From CAKKQX01 sp963734595 (lineage in GTDB: Bacteria; Pseudomonadota; Gammaproteobacteria; Burkholderiales; SG8-41): a stretch of DNA of 64,000 nucleotides. The DNA lies in the NCBI GenBank assembly GCA_963734595.1, contig CAVTHV010000029.1, positions 1 to 64,000 of the forward strand, written 5' to 3'. Positions 39,233 to 48,139 of this stretch are shown here, one piece after another; the first letter of the stretch is position 1; every line of letters begins with the position of its first letter. The translations under genes were made by a program, and so were the position numbers. The notes beneath the pieces were generated by a model. The model made no database searches. It worked only from the letters and a program-made list of their open reading frames with translations, and was not told where the DNA came from.

Positions 39233-41140
39233 AGCTGGTAGTCGAGCGCGAGCCGGGTCTGCAGCTTGCGCGCCTGGCGCAAGCTCTCCTTGAGGATGAG
39301 GCGGTCGACTTCGTTGAGCTTGTACGGATCGATGCGGTTGTGGCGCCTGCCCGGGATGCGCCTGATCGGGCGTAATCTGTGCGCGCAGGCGCAGCAGCTG
39401 AATGAAGAAAAACGCTTCGACCACCGCCGCAACTTCCTCGTCCCCGATGTTGAGCCGGGCGGCGGCCTCGCGCAGGCGCTGCGCGGTGCCGGTCTGGGAC
39501 GTGCCCGCCGCCAGGCTGAATACGCGCGCCGCATCGACGAACAGCCGGGCGCCGGATTTCTTGAGGTCGAGCGTGTGCGGAAATTCGCCGCTGTCATCGG
39601 TCACGAAATCGCGCAACACGCCGAGCGGCGGCCGCGCCTGCAGCGCCTCCTGCGCCATCTGCCTCAGAAAGCGCGCGTTGCCATGGGTCAGGCTGCTCAG
39701 GTGCCGGCGCAATTCTTCCGCCAGGTCGTGCTTTCCGCACAGCGGCCTGATGTCGAAAAAAATGGCCGCGTTCATCAACGCCTCCGGCTCGGTGTCCCGG
39801 ACCCAGCTGCTGAACTGTTCCTGCCATTCTCCGAGCGTCAGGCACCAGCGCGGATTGCCCGCCATGATATTGCCCCTGCACAAAGGAAAACCGCAGGCAT
39901 CGAGCGTGCGGTTGACCGCTTGCGCGAACGGCACCAGCAGCGCCCTCGCCTGCTCCGGAGAACGGTTCTGATTATCCTTGAAAATCAACCCATTATCCTG
40001 ATCGGTGCTGATCGTCTGCTCGTAGCGCCCCTCGCTGCCGAACGCGAGCCAGCACCAGTCGATGCCGGCCAGCCCATGGCGCGCCTGCTCGAGTTCGACG
40101 ATGCGCTGGGTCAGCGCGTCGTTGAGCGTGGAAATGATCAGCATCAGCTGCTCCGCGGCGACGCCGTGTTCGAGCAGATTGTGGGCGAGCTGCCGGATGC
40201 CGCTTGCCGCGTGCTGCAACTCTTCCGCGCTTTTCGCGGTAACGATGGTCTTGTTGATCTGGCGCATGCTCGTTCGCTGCAACGCGAACAGATCGTGTTC
40301 GGTGACGATGCCGATCACCCTGCCTTCGTCGACCACCGGGATATGGCGCACGCCGTGGCGCGCCATGACCAGCGCCGCTTCGTAGGCACTGGCTTCGGCG
40401 CGCAACGTGATCGGCTCCGGCGTCATGATGGATGCCACCGGCTGCGTCAGATCGCATTGCACCAGCGCCACCCGGTCGAGCACATCGTAGCGCGAGAGGA
40501 TGCCGACCGGCGCGCCCTCGGGAGAAACCCCGATGATGGAACCGACCTTCTCCTGTTGCATGGTCCGCAGCGCCTGGCCCACCGGGGTGCCGGGCGCGCA
40601 GGTCACCGGCGGGCGCCGGATCAGCGATCGCAGCGTGCTGTTCATCGATTGCTGTTCGCTGGCGATGCTCGAAAAATTCATCTTGAGCAGGCGCCGCGAT
40701 TCGCGCAGCAGGCTGCCGAGATAACGGGTGGCAAAATCCTGAAAGCGCGGACTGCGGCGCAGCAGCTCGCGAAAATCCGCGGCGGACAGCTGATAGCAGA
40801 ACGTATCCCCGGCAGCGGTATAGGGGACGGTTACCGGGCGGTGCTCCAGCAAGGCGCCGATGGAAAAGTATTCCCCCGGCCCCAGGGTGATGGCCGGAGC
40901 GGCGGGCACCTGGCAGGCGTAATTCTGGCCAAGCTCCACCACGCCGCGCTGAATGATGAAAAAAGTCTGCGGCTCACCGCGCTCGGGTGAAAGGATCGTG
41001 GCGCCCCGCGGATGATAGCCAAGGCTCAGGCGCGAGGCCAGGAACTGCAGCGCGTCGCGCTCCATGACATCGAACGGCGGCCGGCGCCCGAGAAATGCAA
41101 TCGCCGCGCTGACCAGGGATTCGACCGGTGCGTTGGTCAT
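39229..41140 (-). CDS. cNMP-binding/CBS/DUF294 nucleotidyltransferase-like protein
   Basis: Domain order: cyclic-nucleotide-binding fold (GATILSPERGEPQTFFIIQR, LGPGEYFSIGALLEHRPVTV), a CBS pair (PVGQALRTMQQEKVGSIIGV, HIPVVDEGRVIGIVTEHDLF), then DUF294 with the nucleotidyltransferase-like AFGSEGRYEQTISTDQDNG, and the DUF294_C helical domain (GNARFLRQMAQEALQARPPL). A break near 39370 hides the true end (RIDPYKLNEVDRLILKESLR, then RLALDYQL and stop at 39229). About 637 residues. Likely a regulator of the symporter system, by analogy to its usual neighbours; no enzymatic proof. Confidence 0.9.
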
Positions 41141-41175
41141 GCTGCCGTTCAGGCGCCGCCGGCTGCCGCGCCGGT

Positions 41176-41622
41176 TTAACGCACGACCAGGACCGGAATC
41201 TTGGAATGAGTGAGGACCTTGGCGGTTTCACTGCCGAGCAGCAGGCCCGACAGGCCGCGACGGCCGTGTGAAGCCATCATGATCAGATCGCACTTGCCCT
41301 TCTCGGCGGTATGGATGATCAGCTGATAGGGAAAATCGCTGCTCACGATCACGCCGCTGTATGCGACGCCCGCGGTCTTCGCCAGTTTCTCCACCTTGTC
41401 GAGCACCTTCTGGGCATGGGCGCGGGATTCTTCCTCGAAACGCTGCTTGAACTGGGGGCTCATCGGCGCGACGAAGCCTTCGTCGGCGACCATCTGAAAT
41501 TCCGGAACGACATGAATCACCGTGACCTTGGCATTGATCTCCTTGGCAAACGCAATACCTTCCTTGACCGCGTTATCGGAAAGTTTTGAACCGTCGGTCG
41601 GCAACAGGATGTGTTTGAACAT
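41176..41622 (-). CDS. Universal stress protein UspA family
   Basis: 148 residues, unbroken: MFKHILLPTDGSKLSDNAVK with the nucleotide-binding Asp, then VTVIHVVPEF, LIMMASHGRRGLSGLLLGSE (G-2x-G-9x-G-S) and THSKIPVLVVR. All residues of an ATP-binding UspA are present, unlike the first half of the tandem protein at 21751. It lies 35 bases downstream... in minus order it precedes the DUF294 gene, which starts at 41140, so the two may be co-transcribed. Confidence 0.94.
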   Translation of the reverse strand: MFKHILLPTDGSKLSDNAVKEGIAFAKEINAKVTVIHVVPEFQMVADEGFVAPMSPQFKQRFEEESRAHAQKVLDKVEKLAKTAGVAYSGVIVSSDFPYQLIIHTAEKGKCDLIMMASHGRRGLSGLLLGSETAKVLTHSKIPVLVVR

Positions 41623-41759
41623 GGTTTCTCCGTTATGAAATGTTCGTGTTGTTATTGTTTGAACAGCATATCACCGCACGGTTTCCGGGAATTGACGCAA
41701 ATCAAATATGCCGCTGCCATCGGGCGCCCCGGCCGGGGCGGTTGCCGCAGGACGCCGGA

Positions 41760-42215
41760 TCAGTGGGTCTTGACCAGCCGGTGCGGCGGCAGGGGCAGCG
41801 CGATGACGTCCACCCCCTCTTCCCTGAGCGCTTCGATCTCCCGCGGAGAAGCGGTGCCGCGGATATGCCGCTCCGGCGCCTCCTGGTAATGAATTTTGCG
41901 CGCCTCATCCGGAAATGCCTGGCCGACATCTTCGGTATTTTCGATGACGTGATCGATCAGCCTGGCGAGCATTTCGCCGCCGAGATTGGTATATTGCTGC
42001 GGCACGCCCTCGGTGGTTTTGCGCTTTGCGCCCTCAGGGCGTGAACCGCTGCCGGTGCTGACATGGGACGCATGCGGCAGACGCGTGATCCTGCCGTTGC
42101 CGCACAACGGGCAGACCAGCAGTTTATCGCCGAGCTGGCGCTCGAAATCCCCGCTCGAGGCAAACCAGCCCTCGAAGCGATGATGATTTTCACAACCCAG
42201 TTCAAAAACAATCAC
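41760..42215 (-). CDS. DUF1178 zinc-ribbon-like protein
   Basis: About 151 residues from a GTG at 42215 (VIVFELGCENHHRFEGWFAS). Family landmarks: CENHHRFEGWFASSGDFERQ, the CPLCGNGRITRLPHASHVST half ribbon, LARLIDHVIENTEDVGQAFP and DEARKIHYQEAPERHIRGTA, then EALREEGVDVIALPLPPHR. Paired Cys (CEN...CPLCG) suggest one zinc. Conserved in Alpha- and Betaproteobacteria, function unknown. The longer upstream frame, which runs antisense over the next gene, is not real. Confidence 0.88.
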   Translation of the reverse strand: MIVFELGCENHHRFEGWFASSGDFERQLGDKLLVCPLCGNGRITRLPHASHVSTGSGSRPEGAKRKTTEGVPQQYTNLGGEMLARLIDHVIENTEDVGQAFPDEARKIHYQEAPERHIRGTASPREIEALREEGVDVIALPLPPHRLVKTH

Positions 42216-42284
42216 GGTGAATTTTCGCCAGTGCCGCTTGTGGTTTAACCGGCATTTTTGCCGGATGCCGAGCCTGGTCCCATG

Positions 42285-42382
42285 ATAGCCCAATTGGTGC
42301 CGCAGCCTCAACCACATTTGCGGTGTAAACGTCTGATATATTGGACTCTGATGCTGCTTCCGGTCGCCGGATACCAACAAAG
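42285..42382. repeat. Diverged copy of the att-like repeat found at 46.4 kb
   Basis: AATTGGTGCCGCAGCCTCAA, then CCACATTTGCGGTGTAAACG, TCTGATATATTGG and GGATACCAACAAAG match 46373-46472 in order at roughly 75-80% by eye. It lies immediately downstream of the DUF294-II stop (42383). Confidence 0.65.
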
Positions 42383-43844
42383 TCACACCTGATAATCCAG
42401 CGCAAGCCGCTGCTGCAGTTTGCGCGCCTGCCGGAACGATTCCTTCAGAATATGCCGTTGCAGTGCATTGAGTTTGTCCGGATCGATGCGATTCGCGGTG
42501 TCCTCGGAAAGCGCATCCTGTGCTGCCTGGCTGCGCAAACGCAACTGCTGAATAGCCAGAAACGCATCGATGATCGCCTCGATTGCCGCCGTGCTCATTC
42601 CGATACCGGCAGCCGCCGCGCGCAAGCGCTCGACGGTATTGGTTTGCGGCAGCCCCTGCGCAAGCGCATAGATCCGCGCGACATCCACGAACAGTCGCGT
42701 GCCATATACCTTCAAATCGATGGTGTGAGGCGCATTCTGGACATCCCTGGTGACAAAATCGCGAAAAATACCGAGCGCCGGCCGCGCGCGCAGGGCATTT
42801 TCCGCCATCTGGCGCAGGAATGCCGGATATGCAGGCGTGCGATCCAGTATCCAATGGCGCAAGCCTGCCGCCAATGTGGCGTCACCGTAGAGCGCGCGAA
42901 AATCGAAATAGATCGACGCATCGAGCAGCGCTTGCGGTTCCCAGTTCGCCAGCCAGCCGCTCATTTTGGCGCGCCACTCCTCGGCAGACAGGCACAGCGC
43001 CGGATTGGAGGCCATGACGTTGCCTTTGCACCAGCGGAACCCGCAGGCGTCGAGCGCCTCGTTCACCGCCCGCGCGAACGGCAGCAGCCGGGAGCGCACT
43101 TCTGCGGGGGCCGCCCCGTCGCGCGCCGCAAATATGATGCCGTTGTCCTGGTCCGTGCTGAAGGTCTGCTCCAACCGGCCTTCGCTCCCGAACGCCAGCC
43201 AGCACCAGCTGATCTGTTCCAATTGATAACGCTCGCGCACGACTTCGACCACGCGCTGGCACAGCCGGTCGTTCAGCACCGAGACATACAGGGTAAGTTG
43301 TTCCGCCGCGACGCCCTGCTCCACCAGCAATCGGGTCAGTTTCCGGATTTCTGCGGCGAGGTTTTGCAGCGTGGCGACCTCGCTGGCAAGCCGGATTTCG
43401 GTGGTGAGTTCGCCCAGACCAAGCCGTTGCAGCGAAAACAGGTCCCTCTCGGATACCACGCCGATGAGCCGCGCATCGTCGGTCACCAGCACATGGCGGA
43501 TGTGGTTGCCGATCATGGCGAGCGCCGCCTCGTAGGCGAACGCGTGGGCGGGAAGCGCAAACGGCGCGCGGGTCATGAGCCCGGCGACGGGTTGGGTATC
43601 CATACCGCGCGCGACGGCCGCCACCAGATCGCGTTCGCTGAAAATCCCAATCGGGCCGCGCATCGGCGTCGACCACGACGACCGATCCGACTCCGCGCGC
43701 ATGCATGATGGCGCCGGCTTCGCGCACGCTGAGGTCTTCGCGGCAGACTATCGGCTCGTTGCGAATCAGCGCGCGCAGCGGCAGCGCCAGCGTTTGCTGC
43801 TCGCCTGCGAGCCGGCGTTCGCGCGGCAGGTTTGTCGGGGACAT
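42383..43844 (-). CDS. CBS/DUF294 protein without cNMP domain, one frame break
   Basis: Start at 43844 (MSPTNLPRERRLAGEQQTLA). The first CBS begins REDLSVREAGAIMHARGVGS, VVVVDADARP; after a break near 43655 it continues IGIFSERDLVAAVARGMDTQ. The second CBS is HVLVTDDARLIGVVSERDLF; then the DUF294 core CWLAFGSEGRLEQTFSTDQD and DUF294_C (RIDPDKLNALQRHILKESFR). About 486 residues. Paralogous to the 39229-41140 protein but lacking the cyclic-nucleotide domain. It is divergent from yjcH-actP across a 400-base spacer, the usual setting of this family. Confidence 0.88.
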
Positions 43845-44244
43845 CCTGGACTTTATTTAATGTTCGTTTTTGCAGGCATGTGTGTGCTTCGATCGCCGGG
43901 TAATTCATTTTATTCTGTTACGGGCTCGCAACCTCACGTTCATGTTCTGCGCGGCCGCATCGCGAATGATACCGAGGAAATTGTTGCGCTGCATAAGTTC
44001 TATTTTTTTGATTATCTTGAACAATTTCCGAAAAGGCCAAAATTGTAGCGTGCGACGTGCTTTGGTCAGGAAAGGCGGTCAGCGAAAAATTGATTCACGA
44101 GGCCCGGCATTAGGGTTTCCCCTAATAGCCACTCGAATCGATTGCTGTATCGTCATCCCGGAAATGGGGGCTGTATTGAACCCAGCGGCCATCGAAGCCG
44201 ATCTACAAAATCATTTAGCAAGCATCCACAACGGGGGAGATGTC
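43845..44244. other. Divergent intergenic region between DUF294 and yjcH
   Basis: 400 bases that must hold the promoters of both directions. I see no gene and no clear -10/-35 pair I would defend. GGGGGAGATGTC directly precedes the yjcH start and serves as its ribosome binding site. Confidence 0.5.
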
Positions 44245-44559
44245 ATGTCTGAATCGATTGTCAGCGGCAAGATACAAAATAATCCGAAGTACCTGGAACT
44301 GGTCAAGCGCCGCAGCCGGCTGGCCTGGACCCTGTCGGCCATCGTGTGCGTGATCTTTTACGGTTTCATCCTCATGATCGCATTCGCCCCAGGCGTCCTT
44401 ACCGAACCCATTGCGGCCGATAGCGTGATTCCTCTGGGCCTGCCCCTCGGCGTCGGCGTGATCGTGGCGTGCTGCCTGCTGACCGGCATCTACGTGTACG
44501 AGGCGAACCAGGTCTTCGACCCCCTCTTCGACGAAATCGTCAAGGAGGCCTCCAAATGA
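44245..44559 (+). CDS. yjcH: DUF485/YjcH-type small membrane protein
   Basis: 104 residues from MSESIVSGKIQNNPKYLELV. Two helices: LAWTLSAIVCVIFYGFILMI and LGLPLGVGVIVACCLLTGIY, then YVYEANQVFDPLFDEIVKEA. The DUF485 signature is KYLELVKRRSRLAW. Always found just upstream of the acetate symporter ActP; here its stop overlaps the actP start (ATGA). Probably an accessory subunit of that transporter. Confidence 0.94.
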   Translation: MSESIVSGKIQNNPKYLELVKRRSRLAWTLSAIVCVIFYGFILMIAFAPGVLTEPIAADSVIPLGLPLGVGVIVACCLLTGIYVYEANQVFDPLFDEIVKEASK

Positions 44560-46241
44560 GAACACTTAAAACTGCTCTCGTCGCGGGCCTGGCATTTGCC
44601 ACGTTGCTCGCCGCCAATCTGGCCTCCGCCGCCGATGCGCCCGCGGCCACGCCCGTCAACTGGCACGCGGTCGTGATGTTTCTCATCTTCGTTTCCATCA
44701 CCCTGGTCATCACCTACTGGGCGGCGACGCGGACGAAAACGGCGACCGACTTCTATGCTGCCGGACGCGGCATCACCGGCCTGCAGAACGGCCTGGCCAT
44801 TGCCGGCGACTACATGTCGGCCGCTTCGTTCCTCGGCATCGCCGCGCTGGTCTACTTCAACGGCTTCTACGGGCTGATCTTCTCGGTCGGCTGGCTCGTC
44901 GGCTGGCCGATCATCCTGTTCCTGATCGCGGAGCGGTTGCGCAACCTCGGCAAGTTCACCTACGCCGACGTCGCCTCGTTCCGGCTGCGGCAGGGTCCGG
45001 TGCGCACCATGGCGGCCATCGGTTCGCTGATCGTCGTCATCTGGTATCTGATCGGCCAGGCAGTCGGCGCCGGACAGCTGCTGCATACGCTGGTGCCGCA
45101 AATGTCCTACAGGCTGTCCATCGTCGTCGTCGGCGCGCTGATCATCATCTACGTCACCTTCGGCGGCATGAAGGCCACGACCTGGGTGCAGATCATCAAG
45201 GCCGGCCTGCTGCTGGGCGGCGCGACCCTGATGGCGATCGGCGTGATGGCCCACGAGGGCTTCAGCTTCGGGAAGCTGTTCTCCGACGCGGTCGCCGCCC
45301 ATCCCAAGCATCTGGACATCATGAAGTCCGTGGTGCCCATCGGGGCGAAGGCCAATCCGATCGAGTCGATTTCGCTCGGCCTGACGCTGATGTTCGGCAC
45401 GGCCGGCCTGCCGCACATCCTGATGCGCTTCTTTACCGTCACCGACGCCAAGGCGGCACGCAAATCGGTGCTCTACGGAACGTGCTTTATCGGCTACTTC
45501 TACATCCTGACGTTCATCATCGGTTTCGGCGCCATCGTGCTCGTCGCCAACAACCCGCAGTATGTGATCGACGTCGCGAAGAACGTCCTCGACCTCAAGG
45601 GCGGCGGCAGCATGCCGGCAGTCTATTTATCGCACGCGCTCGGCGGGGATTTCTTCCTCGGCTTCATCGCCGCGGTCGCCTTTGCCACCATCCTCGCGGT
45701 GGTATCGGGGCTGACGCTGGCCGGCGCCTCCGCGCTGTCGCATGATATCTATGCGAACGTGATCATGAAAGGCAAGGCGACCGAGAAGCAGGAAGTCTGG
45801 GTGTCGAAGCTGTGCGTGATCGGCCTGGGGATTATCGCCGTGATCCTCGGCATCGCGTTCGAGAAACAGAACGTCGCCTACATCGTGGCCCTGACCTTCT
45901 CGATCGCCGCCTGCGCCAACTTCCCGATCCTGGTGATGTCGGTATTCTGGGAAGGGCTGACCACGCGCGGGGCGGTAGCCGGCGGCTATACCGGCATCTT
46001 CGGCTCCATCGGCCTGCTGACCATCGGCCCGACCGTATGGACCAAGGTGCTCGGCATGGGCCCGGCGATCTTCCCGTACGACTTCCCGACGTTCTTCGTG
46101 CTGCCGGCGGTCTTGATCGTCGCCTACGTGGTGTCGATAACCGACAGCAGCGAAAGCGCGGCCAAAGAGCGGGCCGCGTTCAACGCGCAGAAAGTGCGGT
46201 CCGAAACCGGCTTGGGCGCGGAGGCAGCCGCCGCGCACTGA
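44556..46241 (+). CDS. actP: Cation/acetate symporter ActP
   Basis: 561 residues, complete. Sodium:solute symporter family (13 helices) preceded by a signal-like segment (MRTLKTALVAGLAFATLLAA). Hallmarks: TDFYAAGRGITGLQNGLAIA, GDYMSAASFLGIAALVYF, ADVASFRLRQGPVRTMAAIG, MFGTAGLPHILMRFFTVTDA, AVAFATILAVVSGLTLAGAS and ALSHDIYANV. Imports acetate and related short acids. Followed by a strong terminator, so yjcH-actP is a two-gene operon. Confidence 0.96.
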   Translation: MRTLKTALVAGLAFATLLAANLASAADAPAATPVNWHAVVMFLIFVSITLVITYWAATRTKTATDFYAAGRGITGLQNGLAIAGDYMSAASFLGIAALVYFNGFYGLIFSVGWLVGWPIILFLIAERLRNLGKFTYADVASFRLRQGPVRTMAAIGSLIVVIWYLIGQAVGAGQLLHTLVPQMSYRLSIVVVGALIIIYVTFGGMKATTWVQIIKAGLLLGGATLMAIGVMAHEGFSFGKLFSDAVAAHPKHLDIMKSVVPIGAKANPIESISLGLTLMFGTAGLPHILMRFFTVTDAKAARKSVLYGTCFIGYFYILTFIIGFGAIVLVANNPQYVIDVAKNVLDLKGGGSMPAVYLSHALGGDFFLGFIAAVAFATILAVVSGLTLAGASALSHDIYANVIMKGKATEKQEVWVSKLCVIGLGIIAVILGIAFEKQNVAYIVALTFSIAACANFPILVMSVFWEGLTTRGAVAGGYTGIFGSIGLLTIGPTVWTKVLGMGPAIFPYDFPTFFVLPAVLIVAYVVSITDSSESAAKERAAFNAQKVRSETGLGAEAAAAH

Positions 46242-46268
46242 GTTCCGGAGTATTCTTCATCCAGACTG

Positions 46269-46300
46269 GCCGCCGGGGAATCCCCGGCGGCTTTCTTTTT
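46269..46300 (+). terminator. Rho-independent terminator of yjcH-actP
   Basis: Perfect 10-base stem GCCGCCGGGG / CCCCGGCGGC (46269-46278, 46282-46291) with an AAT loop, followed by TTTCTTTTT. It lies 28 bases after the actP stop. Confidence 0.93.
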
Positions 46301-46312
46301 AATCCAGATGCT

Positions 46313-46344
46313 GAAAAAGCAAAAAGCCCTCAGTGACGAGGGCT
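46313..46344 (-). terminator. Rho-independent terminator reading leftward
   Basis: AGCCCTC (46325-46331) pairs with GAGGGCT (46338-46344). Read on the minus strand the hairpin is followed by TTTTTGCTTTTT. It would stop minus-strand transcripts coming from alpA and the integrase, and sits back to back with the actP terminator. Confidence 0.8.
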
Positions 46345-46372
46345 GATGGACTTTCCCGGACACTACCGGCAG

Positions 46373-46482
46373 TGAATTTGGTGCCCGGAGCCTCAACCAC
46401 ATTTGCGGCGTAACCCTCTGATACGTTGGGTCGCGATACTGCTCTCCGTCGTAAGATACCAACAAAAATACCAACAAACCTA
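46373..46482. repeat. Att-like repeat at the left boundary of the island
   Basis: GAATTTGGTGCCCGGAGCCT, CAACCACATTTGCGGCGTAA, CTCTGATACGTTGGG, then ATACCAACAAAAATACCAAC with a direct repeat of ATACCAACAAA. A diverged copy is at 42285-42382. Its position in front of alpA and the integrase, and the short direct repeats typical of recombinase arm sites, make it a candidate attachment site. Confidence 0.55.
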
Positions 46483-46637
46483 AGCTGCTGCGTACCATTC
46501 TTCCAATATCCGACTATTGTAGAACAAACACAGTCCTCTCTGCGGAATCGTTCGATCGATTCAGCCTTGGCGCCATTGATCATGGCGTCTGGCTTGCCGA
46601 CACCGGATTTCTCCTAATTGGAAATGTGCCTAGCCGA

Positions 46638-46862
46638 TCAGCCTACAGACTTGGCGTCCCCGCGGGCGATTCGTACGCGCTCGGCGATCCAATCGCTTAT
46701 CTCGGATTCAAGCCAGCCGACCGCGCGAGCGCCCAACGGGACTGGGCGCGGAAATGTGCCGTTCTTGATGTGCAGATAGATCGTGCTGCGGGCAAGCCCC
46801 GTGCGGGCTTGGACTTGCTTGCGGCGCAGAATCGAAAGCTCCTGCTGGATTGAATTACTCAT
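46638..46862 (-). CDS. AlpA-family excisionase/transcriptional regulator
   Basis: 74 residues from the ATG at 46862, preceded by AGGAGGTGATAAGC. Winged-helix MerR/AlpA fold: LRRKQVQARTGLARSTIYLH, IKNGTFPRPVPLGARAVGWL, ESEISDWIAERVR. The R-K-Q-V...STIY...FP.P...G.R.VGW..SEI..W pattern is that of AlpA (PF05930). Such proteins activate integrase expression or direct excision. Located between the integrase and the putative att site, the usual arrangement. Confidence 0.93.
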   Translation of the reverse strand: MSNSIQQELSILRRKQVQARTGLARSTIYLHIKNGTFPRPVPLGARAVGWLESEISDWIAERVRIARGDAKSVG

Positions 46863-46879
46863 GCTTATCACCTCCTGGT

Positions 46880-46968
46880 TTGTAATGCATTGCATAGCCA
46901 AATATGCAGTTTTTCTGCATTCGCACTGCAGTTGCAGTGCAGTCGGCTTGCAGTCCTTCTGCAGCCCG
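46880..46968. promoter_or_regulatory. Cluster of TGCA/CTGCAG palindromes upstream of alpA
   Basis: At least seven TGCA or CTGCA units in under 90 bases, including the perfect inverted repeat CACTGCAGTTGCAGTG near 46924. Spacing is irregular, about 8-14 bases. It lies directly upstream of alpA and downstream of the integrase stop, so it may be the AlpA operator or an excisionase arm-site cluster. Confidence 0.5.
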
Positions 46969-47029
46969 GTTGCCGTCTTTGCGCCGCCGTGTTGGGTTTG
47001 CTCGCCATTGGAACGTCGACTCAGACACG

Positions 47030-47896
47030 TCACCGCCCTAGATAAATTGCCGTGATCGATTCGCGAACGTGGCCAAGCTCCGCACTGATCGTGAGCCGGG
47101 CTTCACGATCGATCGCCTTCTGCTCTGGCGTGAGCTGTTTTGAGGTTGGCCCGCCCTGCGCTGGGCACGCCCAGCCGGTCAATTCCTGGTAGCGCGCCTG
47201 CGCATACTGGTGGCGATGTCCGTGCACATGCTCAATTCCCGCTTCCCTGCACTGCGCCTTGAAGCGTTGCAGCTGTTTGACGTAGGTCATGGTTTTCGGG
47301 ATCAGACTTTCCCTGCCAGCGAATTGTTTGGCCTCGTCCAGCACCTGCCGCTGCCCGGCATTGCGGATCGGGATTTCGCGCGCGCGCCCACCCTTGGTCC
47401 AGCTCGCCTTGAGCACCAGCCGCTCACCGCCGTCGGCCCACTGCGGCCGGATCTTGATCGACTCCTCGCGCCGCAGCCCGAATGCCGCCTGCAATTTGAG
47501 CGACAGCGCGGTATAGGGGTCCGTGACCTTCGCCAGATCTCCAGTGGTGAGTTCCCGCGACTGGCTGACATTCGTCACGTATTGCCGCCTGGCAATGCCA
47601 TAGCGACCGTTGTCCCTGGCGATGACGTTCTGCTTGGCGATCTTCTCCGCCCACCAGCGCAGTTCCGTCATCCGGTTCTTGATCGTTCCGGCGGAAAGCG
47701 ATTCCGCCTTCCAGCGCTCAACCAGTGCCTCGACGTGTTTGGGCTTCAGGCTCGCGGCCTGCATGTGCCGGAAGCCCATCTCGTGCAATTGGTTCGCTAC
47801 CATCGTCAGGATGCGCTCACGCGCATACTGGGTGGCGTAACTGCCATCGCGGTTGCGCAGGCAGAGTTGCTTCAAGTCGTAGTTCAGATCCCTCAT
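47030..47896 (-). CDS. Tyrosine recombinase (integrase) of the island
   Basis: 288 residues, unbroken. N-terminal SAM-like DNA-binding domain (ERILTMVANQLHEMGFRHMQ, KHVEALVERWKAESLSAGTI, KNRMTELRWWAEKI). Catalytic domain: first Arg in AAFGLRREESIKIRP, then the H-x-x-R box HVHGHRHQYAQARYQEL and the second His plus nucleophile Tyr in AELGHVRESITAIYLGR. All R-H-R-H-Y residues are present, so it should be active. This is the 'integrase domain-containing' type of genomic islands and ICEs rather than phage lambda type. It points toward alpA and the att-like repeat. Confidence 0.95.
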   Translation of the reverse strand: MRDLNYDLKQLCLRNRDGSYATQYARERILTMVANQLHEMGFRHMQAASLKPKHVEALVERWKAESLSAGTIKNRMTELRWWAEKIAKQNVIARDNGRYGIARRQYVTNVSQSRELTTGDLAKVTDPYTALSLKLQAAFGLRREESIKIRPQWADGGERLVLKASWTKGGRAREIPIRNAGQRQVLDEAKQFAGRESLIPKTMTYVKQLQRFKAQCREAGIEHVHGHRHQYAQARYQELTGWACPAQGGPTSKQLTPEQKAIDREARLTISAELGHVRESITAIYLGR

Positions 47897-48001
47897 GGTG
47901 TCCTTCTCGCGCAGGGTTCAATGCCCATGTCCCAAATCGTCCAGGTTGCCTTCTCACCACCACCACGATTTTCTGGCTTGGCAAGCAGCGGCGCCGTGCC
48001 T

Positions 48002-48026
48002 AACCCCCCCGAAAAATGGGGGGGTT
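48002..48026. other. Perfect 9-base C/G hairpin
   Basis: AACCCCCCC (48002-48010) pairs exactly with GGGGGGGTT (48018-48026) around GAAAAAT. It lies between the integrase start and the hairpin-rich region and could be a barrier or terminator without a U-tract. Confidence 0.6.
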
Positions 48027-48139
48027 GGACCGGAAAAGGCCGCTTTGTGCATCTGTGAACGTTGATCGGGTCGCGCTGCCTTGTTCTAAACGGTGTTTCT
48101 GCTACCGGTGTGTGCTGCCTGTCAGGTTAGTGTTACTGT

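Noticed and set aside
38531..41140. An 869-residue fusion of cNMP/CBS/DUF294 with an exonuclease
   Set aside because: The true DUF294 end (RLALDYQL, stop) lies in the other frame and overlaps the exonuclease ATG. The intervening 85 residues in the fused frame are Pro/Arg/Gln-rich nonsense.
46373..46482. tRNA gene at the island boundary
   Set aside because: TTTGGTGCCCGGAGCC looks like the complement of a tRNA 3' end, but no cloverleaf arms or anticodon stem can be built around it.
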